The notes under the pieces were generated by a model. The model was not told the origin of the DNA, ran no database searches, and saw only the letters and a program-made list of their open reading frames with translations. Position numbers and translations under genes: made by a program. Below are positions 6,790 through 12,805 of a stretch of DNA of 12,805 bases, in pieces. Location: assembly GCA_023262065.1 (NCBI GenBank), contig JALRDW010000156.1:1-12805 (forward strand), in the 5' to 3' direction. Numbering within the stretch: the first letter of the stretch is position 1; every line of letters begins with the position of its first letter. This stretch comes from Acidimicrobiia bacterium. Its GTDB lineage: Bacteria; Actinomycetota; Acidimicrobiia; IMCC26256.

Positions 6790-7970
6790 GCGTCCCTCCC
6801 GAGACGGAGCGCCTCGAGACCCGGCAGGTCGCCGAGTTCGAGGAGTTCGAGTGAGGCACCGCCACCGGTGCTCACGTGGTCGATACGGTCGGCGAGACCC
6901 ATCTGCCGGGCGGCGGCGGCGCTGTCGCCGCCCCCGATGACCGTGAACCCGGGGCACCCCACGACGGCCTCCGCCACCGCTCGGGTCCCGCTGGCGAACG
7001 GTGGGACCTCGAACACGCCCATCGGGCCGTTCCAGAGCACCGTGCGCGCCGGCGCGATGCGATCGGCGAAGTGCGCCGCGGTCTCGGGACCGACGTCGAG
7101 GCCCTTCCAACCCTCGGGGATCGACGGGGCGGCCACGATCCTGACCTCGGCGTCGGCGGCGATCTCCCGGGCGATGACGACGTCGACCGGCACCTCGACC
7201 CGGCCCGTCGCGAGCAGCCGACGGCAGTCCTCGATGCGATCGACCTCGAGTAGCGAATCGCCGATCGGGTAGCCCTGCGCGGCCAAGAAGGTGAACGCCA
7301 TGGCACCCCCCACGAGGATCGTGTCGCACTTGGTGAGCAGTGCGTCGATGACGCCGAGTTTGTCGGACACCTTCGAACCACCGAGGATCGCCACGAAGGG
7401 ATGCTCGGGAGCATCGAGCAGGCCACCGAGCACCTCGACCTCGCGCTGGAGCAGCAGGCCTGCCGCCGAAGGTAGCGCCCGCGGCGGACCGACGATCGAG
7501 GCGTGTGCGCGGTGTGAGGCCCCGAACGCCTCGTTCACGAAGAGGTCGAATGGTGCGACGAGGTTGGTCGCGAACGCTGGATCGTTGGCCTCCTCTCCGG
7601 GGTGGAACCGGAGGTTCTCCAGGAGCATGACGTCACCCGGGTCGAGCGACGCGACCATCGAGGTCGTCTCCCCGCCGATCGCCGACGGCGCCATCGGGAC
7701 GTCCGTACCGAGCAGTTCACCCAGACGCGCCGCCACCGGGGCCAACGTGAACTCGGGGCGGACCTCGCCCTTCGGTCGCCCGAGATGGGCGGCCAGGACG
7801 ACCGCGGCACCTCGGGCGCGCAACCACCCGACGGTCGGCAACGTCGTCGTGATCCTCAGATCGTCGGTGACCCGTCCGTCGGCGAGCGGGGCGTTGAGCT
7901 CGGCCCGCACGAGGACCCGGGCGCCGTCGAGGTCGGGCAGATCCTCGAGGCGGGGCAGGGGTGCCGCCAC
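6786..7970 (-). CDS. pgk: Phosphoglycerate kinase
   Basis: This enzyme transfers phosphate between 1,3-bisphosphoglycerate and ADP to make ATP in lower glycolysis. The product has 394 residues from the GTG at 7968-7970, typical for bacterial Pgk. That start lies 2 bases after the gap stop; upstream in-frame codons would read back through gap and give non-Pgk sequence. Family motifs include RVLVRAELNAPL, AHLGRPKGEV, LLENLRFHPGEEAND, FVNEAFGASHR, ILGGSKVSDK, the ATP-site NGPMGVFE and the C-terminal GGGDSAAA and STGGGASLELL. The first motif reads RAELNAPL where many Pgks have RVDxNVPL, so the usual substrate-binding aspartate is a glutamate here. This variant is worth noting, but the rest is intact. 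The end overlaps tpiA by 4 bases. Confidence 0.96.
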   Translation of the reverse strand: MAAPLPRLEDLPDLDGARVLVRAELNAPLADGRVTDDLRITTTLPTVGWLRARGAAVVLAAHLGRPKGEVRPEFTLAPVAARLGELLGTDVPMAPSAIGGETTSMVASLDPGDVMLLENLRFHPGEEANDPAFATNLVAPFDLFVNEAFGASHRAHASIVGPPRALPSAAGLLLQREVEVLGGLLDAPEHPFVAILGGSKVSDKLGVIDALLTKCDTILVGGAMAFTFLAAQGYPIGDSLLEVDRIEDCRRLLATGRVEVPVDVVIAREIAADAEVRIVAAPSIPEGWKGLDVGPETAAHFADRIAPARTVLWNGPMGVFEVPPFASGTRAVAEAVVGCPGFTVIGGGDSAAAARQMGLADRIDHVSTGGGASLELLELGDLPGLEALRLGRDA

Positions 7971-7972
7971 GG

Positions 7973-8998
7973 TCAGCCGATGAACCGGACGAGGTCGACG
8001 AGCCGGTTCGAGTATCCCCACTCGTTGTCGTACCAGCCCAGGATCTTCACCAGGTTCCCGTTGGTGGAGGTGTCGACGGCCGAGAAGATGCACGACGACG
8101 CGTTACCGACGATGTCGGCCGACACGAGGGGCTCCTCGCTGTACTGGAGCACCCCCCGGTAGGACGGATCCGCAGCGGCCCTGGCGAAGGCGGCGTTGAT
8201 CTCCTCGACACTCGCCTCGACCTTCAGCTCCGCCGTGAGGTCGGTGATCGAACCCGTCGGGGTCGGGACGCGCAGGGCCATGCCGTCGAGCCGGCCCTTC
8301 AGGTTCGGGAGGACGAGGCCGATCGCCTTCGCAGCACCCGTGCTGCTCGGGATGATCGACAACGCCGCGGCCCGCATGCGGCGGAGGTCCGCCTTGCCGG
8401 AACGGGACACCTGCGCGAGATCCTGGAGCGACTGGTCCGAGGTGTAGGCGTGGACCGTCGTCATGAGGCCCTTCTCGATCCCGAACGCCTCGTCGAGCAC
8501 CTTGCCCATCGGCGCGAGACAGTTCGTCGTGCACGACGCGTTCGAGATGACCTGGTGCTTGGCCGCGTCGTACTCGCCGTCGTTGATACCCATGCAGATG
8601 CTGACGTCGGCGTCGCCCGACGGCGCCGAGATGATGACGCGGCTGGCACCTCCGGCGAGGTGCCCCGCCGCCTTGTCGCGGGCGGTGAACACGCCGGTCG
8701 ACTCGATGACCACGTCCACGCCGTTGGCACCCCATGCGATCTCGGCGGGGTCCTTCGACTCCAGCTTCTTGATCGAGCGGCCGTCGATCGAGAAGCCATC
8801 CGCCGTGACCTGCACGTCGTTGGCCAACGTTCCGCCGACGGAGTCGTGCTTGAGGAGGAAGGCTGCGGTCTCGCTGTCACCGAACGGGTCGTTCACGGCC
8901 ACGAGCTCGACGCCCGCCTCCGCGCCCCGGGCGAGGATCGCTCGGGTGAACGACCGGCCGATGCGCCCGAACCCGTTGATGCCGACACGTACCGTCAT
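7973..8998 (-). CDS. gap: Glyceraldehyde-3-phosphate dehydrogenase, type I
   Basis: This enzyme oxidises glyceraldehyde 3-phosphate to 1,3-bisphosphoglycerate with NAD(P). It has 341 residues. The Rossmann nucleotide site is GINGFGRIGR (6-15). The catalytic motif SNASCTTNC places the nucleophile at C156, with H183 as its base in TVHAYT. SSTGAAKAIG (218-227), RVPTPTGS (243-250) and the C-terminal WYDNEWGYSNR (322-332) complete the family signature. ATG at 8996-8998 is supported by a GAGGAGAGG ribosome binding site (9003-9011). Residues 35-37 read VND, so NAD preference is possible but not proven. It begins the gap-pgk-tpiA run and lies directly after yvcK, where whiA is normally found. Confidence 0.97.
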   Translation of the reverse strand: MTVRVGINGFGRIGRSFTRAILARGAEAGVELVAVNDPFGDSETAAFLLKHDSVGGTLANDVQVTADGFSIDGRSIKKLESKDPAEIAWGANGVDVVIESTGVFTARDKAAGHLAGGASRVIISAPSGDADVSICMGINDGEYDAAKHQVISNASCTTNCLAPMGKVLDEAFGIEKGLMTTVHAYTSDQSLQDLAQVSRSGKADLRRMRAAALSIIPSSTGAAKAIGLVLPNLKGRLDGMALRVPTPTGSITDLTAELKVEASVEEINAAFARAAADPSYRGVLQYSEEPLVSADIVGNASSCIFSAVDTSTNGNLVKILGWYDNEWGYSNRLVDLVRFIG

Positions 8999-9002
8999 GG
9001 AG

Positions 9003-9011
9003 CCTCTCCTC
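9003..9011 (-). promoter_or_regulatory. Shine-Dalgarno site for gap
   Basis: GAGGAGAGG on the minus strand, with its AGGAG core about 7 bases before the ATG at 8996-8998. It fixes the gap start inside a much longer open frame that reads back through yvcK. Confidence 0.75.
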
Positions 9012-9066
9012 GTCGAGTGGTCTGTGAACCGATGGACTGCTGGGGATCGTCGCTGCGGCACCCGGC

Positions 9067-10014
9067 TCAGAGCAGGCGTCGCAGCGCGTCGGCCATTCTT
9101 CCCGCGTCGTGGCCCGCACCGTCGGATCCGGCGAGATCGGTCCCGACGGGGTCGACCCCGAGGGCCCGGATCGCGGCCTCGTCGACCTCGAGCGCGCCGT
9201 CGGTGGCGTGCAGGAACGTGTCGATCCGGGCCCCGTGGTCGAGGAGGGCCCGGAGGTGATCGGCGCCGTCGTACCCAGCAGTCTCGGGCACCTGCTCGAT
9301 GAGGTTGGCGACGTGGACGATCCGCCCCGGGGCGGTCTCGAGCGCCGTGCGGATCCCCGGAACCGCGAGCACCGCGGCCACACTCGTGTAGAGCGAACCG
9401 GGAGCGAGCACGATCTGGTCGGCGTGCCGGATCGCGTCGACGGCCTCCGGGCACGCGACGGCGTCGGCCGGTGTGATGCGGACACGCCGGATCCGGCCCT
9501 GGGCCTCCTGCACCGCGACCTGACCCTCCACCTCGGTTCCGCCGTCGGTGCGGGCCCGAAGCGCGACCGGTTCGACCGTGGCGGGTAGCACCCGGCCGAC
9601 GGAACCGAGCAGCCGGCCGCACTCGTCGAGGGCGAGGCGGAGGTCGCCGAAGGTCTCGGCGAGGCCCACGATGAGGAGGTTGCCGAGCGCGTGACCGGCG
9701 AGGTCGCCGGCGGCGAACCGGTGGTCGAAGGCGGCCGCCAGCGGCGTCGGACCGGCGGCGAGGGCCTCGAGGCACTTGCGCAGATCCCCCGGCGCGGGGA
9801 CCCCGAGATCCCGACGCAGCCGTCCGCTCGAGCCACCGTCGTCGGCCACGCTCACCACCGCGGTGACCGAGCCCGCGTACCGACGCACCGCCCGCAGCGT
9901 CATCGCGAGCCCGTGGCCGCCGCCGAGCGCGACGACCCGCGGGCCATCCGGCGTGAGTGATCCGGCCCGCGAGTCACTCACGGTCACGGTCCCGATGGCG
10001 CACGGTGGGTTCAT
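9067..10014 (-). CDS. yvcK: Gluconeogenesis factor YvcK/CofD-family protein
   Basis: YvcK proteins bind UDP-sugars and are needed for growth on gluconeogenic carbon sources and normal cell shape; the exact activity is unsettled. The fold is that of CofD. The sequence shows the glycine-rich ALGGGHGLAMTLRA near the start, VVSVADDGGSSGRLRRDLG, PGDLRKCLEALA, HALGNLLIVGL, IVLAPGSLYTSV and VANLIEQVPET, all family hallmarks. Length is 315 residues from the ATG at 10012-10014, which would overlap rapZ by 41 bases. Alternative GTG codons at 9985-9987 or 9979-9981 would give 306 or 304 residues. The last overlaps the rapZ stop by only 8 bases and may be the true start. The gene sits between rapZ and gap, as in many actinobacteria, but without whiA after it. 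Confidence 0.93.
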   Translation of the reverse strand: MNPPCAIGTVTVSDSRAGSLTPDGPRVVALGGGHGLAMTLRAVRRYAGSVTAVVSVADDGGSSGRLRRDLGVPAPGDLRKCLEALAAGPTPLAAAFDHRFAAGDLAGHALGNLLIVGLAETFGDLRLALDECGRLLGSVGRVLPATVEPVALRARTDGGTEVEGQVAVQEAQGRIRRVRITPADAVACPEAVDAIRHADQIVLAPGSLYTSVAAVLAVPGIRTALETAPGRIVHVANLIEQVPETAGYDGADHLRALLDHGARIDTFLHATDGALEVDEAAIRALGVDPVGTDLAGSDGAGHDAGRMADALRRLL

Positions 10015-10846
10015 GGCCGAGCGCCGCGAGCGTCCCTGCGAGCGCCTCGGCCACCGCGACGCTGCGGTGCCGGCCTCCCGTGCACCCGATGGCGATCGAC
10101 AGGTAGCTCTTGCCCTCGCGTCGGTAGGCGGGCAGCGTGAGCCGGAAGAGCCGTTCGAGTTCGGTGAGGTACTCCCCGGTCTCGGGCTGCGCGAGCACGA
10201 AGTCGCGCACCGCCGGGTCGGTTCCCGTCAGCGGACGGAGTTCGTCGATCCAGTGCGGATTCGGGAGGAACCGCACGTCGAACACGAGGTCGACGTCGAC
10301 CGGGACCCCGTGCTTGTACCCGAAGGAGACGACCGACACGTGGAGTTCATCGTCGTTGCCCCGCTCGTCGAGGAGGGACCGCACGCGTTCCCGGAGCTCG
10401 TGCACGTTGAGATCCGTCGTGTCGAGCACGACGTCGGCACGCCCCTTGAGATCCTCGAGCAACCGGCGCTCGCGCTCGATGCCGTCGACCATGCGGTCGC
10501 CTTCCGCCAGTGGGTGCCGGCGGCGGGTCGCCTCGTAGCGGCGCACCAGTGCATCATCCGACGCATCGAGGAACACCACGCGGGTGATGGCGCCGGAGGC
10601 CCGCAGTTCGGCCAACGAGGCGGTGAGGTCGTCGACGAAGAGACCCGAACGGACATCGACGACGAGCACGTACCGGGTCACACGTTCGCCACTGCGGGCG
10701 AGGTCGGCGACCTTCCCGATGAGCGCGGGCGGCAGGTTGTCGATCACGAAGAACCCGAGGTCCTCGAGGGCGTCGGCCGCGGTGGAACGCCCGGCCCCGG
10801 ACATCCCGGTCAGGACGGTGACCTCGAGCGGCGCTGCGGCGTTCAC
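9974..10846 (-). CDS. rapZ: RNase adapter RapZ / YvcJ-family nucleotide-binding protein
   Basis: This is a P-loop protein family. In Escherichia coli RapZ binds RNA and steers RNase E to the small RNA controlling glucosamine-6-phosphate synthase. In Gram-positives the homologue YvcJ hydrolyses GTP and affects competence. The 290-residue product has Walker A GMSGAGRST (about 14-22), with arginine in place of the usual lysine as is common in actinobacterial members. DNLPP (36-40), VVFLDASDDALVRRYEATRRRHPL, NPHWIDELRPLTG and the C-terminal IGCTGGRHRSVAVAE, the likely RNA/metabolite-binding end, follow. The GTG at 10844-10846 overlaps the uvrC stop as GTGA, indicating coupled translation. No RNase E link is visible here, so an RNase adapter role is inferred from the family name only. 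Confidence 0.95.
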   Translation of the reverse strand: MNAAAPLEVTVLTGMSGAGRSTAADALEDLGFFVIDNLPPALIGKVADLARSGERVTRYVLVVDVRSGLFVDDLTASLAELRASGAITRVVFLDASDDALVRRYEATRRRHPLAEGDRMVDGIERERRLLEDLKGRADVVLDTTDLNVHELRERVRSLLDERGNDDELHVSVVSFGYKHGVPVDVDLVFDVRFLPNPHWIDELRPLTGTDPAVRDFVLAQPETGEYLTELERLFRLTLPAYRREGKSYLSIAIGCTGGRHRSVAVAEALAGTLAALGHEPTVRHRDRDRE

Positions 10847-12411
10847 GTGTCCAAGGATGGCAGGTTCGCTGCGCCGTCCGCCGGGTCCCCCGGCAGCGCC
10901 TCCCCGTGCAGCACGGCATGGAGGGCCTCCCCCACGGTGGTCGGCAACCAGCCGAGCCCCGTGAGCGTCTCACGACTCTGCGCCCGCAGCCGCTTCACCG
11001 ATCCGAACTCCTTGAGCAGGCGCTTGCGCCGGGCCGGACCGAGACCCGGAACCCCGTCGAGGACCGACGTCACCATCCGCTTGTCGCGCCGCGAGCGATG
11101 GAACGTGTTCGCGAACCGATGGGCCTCGTCCCGGACCTGCTGGAGCAGGTAGAGCGCCTCCGAATCCCGAGGGATCCGCACGGGCTCGTCACGCCCCGGC
11201 ACGTACACCTCCTCGAACCGCTTCGCGAGCCCGACCACCGGGATCTCCTCGGCGAGTCCGAGCTCCTCGAGCACCCGCACCGCGACGCCGAGCTGGCCCT
11301 TCCCGCCGTCGATGACGAGGAGCTGCGGCGGGTAGGAGAACCGGCGACCCGCCTCCGGACCGTCGTCCCGCTCCCGCAGCAGTGCGGTGAACCGACGGGT
11401 GAGCACCTCCTCCATCGAGGCGAAGTCATCCTGCCCTCGGGCGTGTCGGACCGTGAAGCGGCGGTACTGGTTCCGCTTCGGGACGCCGTCCTCGAGCACG
11501 GTCATCGACGCGACGATCTCCGTGTCCTGGAGGTTCGCGATGTCGAAGCACTCGATCCGCAGCGGCGCCTCCGGGAGTCCGAGCGCCTCCTGCAGCGCGG
11601 TGAGGGTACGAGCCCGGGCGTTGTGGTCGCTGGCCCGTCGCAGGCGGTGGCGGCTGAACGCGTCCTCGGCGTTCCTCGTCACCGTGGCTGCGAGTTCCCG
11701 CTTGGACCCGCGCTGCGGGACCCGGATGTCGACCCGCCCGCCCCGCACCTCCGAGAGCGCGGCGACGAGCACGGCGTGGTCCTCGGGCAGCACGGGGACG
11801 AGGATCTCCCGCGGGACGTCCTCGGGGGGCGCGGCGGCGTACAGCTGCTGGAGGAGCCGACCCACGAGCGCCGGCGTCTCGAGGTCCTCCACCTTGTCGA
11901 CGATGAGGCCCTTGCGACCCACGACCCGGCCCCGCCGAACGTGGAACACCTGCACCGAGGCTTCGATCGGGTCCTCGACCAGACCGAGGACGTCGACGTC
12001 CTCCTCCCGGGGACCGACCATGGTCTGCCGCTCGAGCACGTGCTCGATGGAGCCGAGTTGGTCCCGGAGCCGTGCCGCCCGTTCGAACTCGAGGGCATCG
12101 GAGGCGGCCTGCATCTCGCCGGTCAGCCTCGACACGACCTCCTCGGTGTCGCCGTCGAGGAAGCGCACCAGCGACGCGACCAGTCCGTCGTACTGCTCCC
12201 GGGTCACCGCGTCCACGCACGGCGCCACGCACTGGTCGATGTGCGCCGAGAGACAGGGGCGACCGTCGCGGGCGTGCCGCTGGAACTTGGCCGCCGTGCA
12301 CGTCCGGATCGGGAACGTGCGCAGGAGTGCGTCGAGGGTCTCGCGGATAGCCCACGCGTGGGCGTACGGTCCGAAGTACCGGACCCCCTTGCGCTTCGCG
12401 CCCCGCATCAC
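10843..12411 (-). CDS. uvrC: Excinuclease ABC subunit UvrC, GIY-YIG domain missing
   Basis: UvrC makes both incisions in nucleotide excision repair after UvrAB loads it. Homology begins at MRGAKRKGVRYFGPYAHAW, which in UvrC follows the N-terminal GIY-YIG nuclease. That domain (about 95 residues, needed for the 3' incision) is replaced by part of an ABC binding protein in the same frame. Numbering is from an in-frame GTG at 12739-12741. Four cysteines C148, C163, C171 and C175 match the iron-sulfur-type cluster pattern of UvrC. The UVR motif, which contacts UvrB, is at about 203-238. The RNase H-like 5' nuclease has D400 (ECFDIAN), D478 (VIDGGKGQ) and H541 (DEAHRFA). The helix-hairpin-helix DNA-binding end is VPGLGPARRKRLLKEFGS (564-581). 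The stop overlaps rapZ by 4 bases. Because the rest is intact and highly conserved, I infer the join is not ancient. Confidence 0.93.
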   Translation of the reverse strand: MMRGAKRKGVRYFGPYAHAWAIRETLDALLRTFPIRTCTAAKFQRHARDGRPCLSAHIDQCVAPCVDAVTREQYDGLVASLVRFLDGDTEEVVSRLTGEMQAASDALEFERAARLRDQLGSIEHVLERQTMVGPREEDVDVLGLVEDPIEASVQVFHVRRGRVVGRKGLIVDKVEDLETPALVGRLLQQLYAAAPPEDVPREILVPVLPEDHAVLVAALSEVRGGRVDIRVPQRGSKRELAATVTRNAEDAFSRHRLRRASDHNARARTLTALQEALGLPEAPLRIECFDIANLQDTEIVASMTVLEDGVPKRNQYRRFTVRHARGQDDFASMEEVLTRRFTALLRERDDGPEAGRRFSYPPQLLVIDGGKGQLGVAVRVLEELGLAEEIPVVGLAKRFEEVYVPGRDEPVRIPRDSEALYLLQQVRDEAHRFANTFHRSRRDKRMVTSVLDGVPGLGPARRKRLLKEFGSVKRLRAQSRETLTGLGWLPTTVGEALHAVLHGEALPGDPADGAANLPSLDT

Positions 12412-12416
12412 CATCG
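12404..12416. other. Sequence seam between the uvrC body and an iron-type ABC binding-protein fragment
   Basis: On the minus strand the reading QARGLQVAMV, a binding-protein motif, runs directly into MRGAKRKGVRYFGPY, a UvrC motif. The bases ATGGTG (12409-12414) suit both families, so the join sits in short microhomology and happens to keep frame. There is no insertion element or linker. An assembly chimera is the simplest reading. Confidence 0.65.
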
Positions 12417-12804
12417 CCACCTGCAGGCCGCGCGCCTGCGCTGCCAGCACGTCGTCGGTGTCGGTCATGCCGAGGTCCGCCTCGCCGCGCGCCACGGCGT
12501 CGACGACGCCCGCATTGCCGCTCGTCAGCACCGTCGGCTCGTTCGCCACGAGCCGTGCCACGAAGTCGTCGAACGACCCCGGGGCCGAGGCGTCCCACGC
12601 GGCCTTCATGGCGCCGAAGTGGCTGCGCGTCGTGCCGAAGCGCGGGTCGGCCATCGCGATGCGTCCCTTCCACGCGGGGTCCCCGAGCGCCTGCCACGAA
12701 GTGGGCGGCAAAGGCACGCGGCCGGGGTGGTAGACGATCACGCGCGCGCGCCCGGCGAAGGCGAACCACCGGCCCGCCGGATCACGCCACTGCGAAGGCC
12801 ACGA
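12409..12804 (-). CDS. Iron(III)-type ABC transporter substrate-binding protein, internal fragment
   Basis: This is part of an AfuA/FbpA/FutA-like receptor that binds ferric iron or a similar ligand outside the cytoplasmic membrane. The frame is open to the window edge, so the N-terminus and signal peptide lie beyond it. Visible family segments are QWRDPAGRWFAFAGRARVIVY, in which the hydrophobic-aromatic run and RARVIVY motif are typical. LPPTSWQALGDPAWKGRIAMADPRFG, FVARLVANEPTVLTSGNAGVVDAVARGEADLGMTD and DDVLAAQARGLQVAMV follow. The expected continuation (a YP..G..GTLxIPN segment and the last domain) is missing because UvrC sequence follows in frame. With no in-window start, the apparent fused protein may never be made. 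Family confident, ligand inferred. Confidence 0.8.
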
Positions 12805-12805
12805 G

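Noticed and set aside
9000..9066. Small unannotated gene or RNA between yvcK and gap
   Set aside because: Only 67 bases remain, including the gap ribosome binding site, with no hairpin or coding signal.
6013..12733. Very long plus-strand open frames (for example 6013-7272, 7961-9259, 9776-11152, 11387-12733)
   Set aside because: They lie opposite strongly conserved minus-strand genes and translate to Arg/Pro/Gly-rich sequence without recognisable domains. They are shadows expected in high-GC DNA.
12730..12752. Alternating CG run near 12740-12749
   Set aside because: It is a short run inside the coding sequence for GRARV of the binding-protein fragment and needs no other explanation.
1..12805. 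Transposon, integron, phage attachment or CRISPR explanation for the mixed gene content
   Set aside because: I saw no transposase or integrase motif, no terminal inverted repeats or target duplications at the seams, and no regularly spaced repeats.

Overview
The window is almost entirely one long, densely packed minus-strand gene train from a high-GC bacterium, with foreign DNA apparently joined on at each end. Reading along the minus strand (right to left), the core order is uvrC, rapZ, yvcK, gap, pgk, tpiA, secG, then a complete-looking family-5 (peptide/nickel type) ABC importer: substrate-binding protein, two permeases and two ATPases. The block uvrC-rapZ-yvcK-(whiA)-gap-pgk-tpiA-secG is a classic actinobacterial arrangement. 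With the very high GC, frequent GTG starts and the actinobacterial-style RapZ P-loop (GAGRST), it points to Actinomycetota, perhaps an Acidimicrobiia-like lineage (inference, not shown). The usual whiA gene between yvcK and gap is missing; only 68 bases separate them.

Region by region: 1 to about 205 holds the 5' end of a plus-strand Bug/TctC-type periplasmic receptor gene, with its own ribosome binding site and TTG start. It is cut off where the ABC ATPase reading frame begins. From about 205 to 970 is the second ATPase (DppF/OppF type); its distal third has distinctly different codon use. From 967 to 3901 are the first ATPase and two permeases, each overlapping the next by 4 bases. A strong hairpin at 3920-3965 separates them from the binding protein (3985-5643). 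Then come secG (5699-5932), tpiA (6019-6789), pgk (6786-7970), gap (7973-8998), yvcK (9067-10014), rapZ (9974-10846) and uvrC (10843 to about 12411). The uvrC frame runs without a stop into the C-terminal part of an iron(III)-type ABC binding protein, which leaves the window at the right edge, so the nuclease GIY-YIG domain of UvrC is absent.

Functionally the core combines nucleotide excision repair (UvrC), two regulators of cell-wall precursor/central carbon use (RapZ, YvcK), lower glycolysis (Gap, Pgk, TpiA), Sec export (SecG) and solute uptake. No stretch over 300 bases lacks a gene. I found no tRNA, rRNA, CRISPR array or transposase. I see no convincing new biological system. The most noteworthy signals are the two or three sequence seams (most simply assembly chimeras), the missing whiA, and the hairpin placed between the binding-protein gene and its permease genes.
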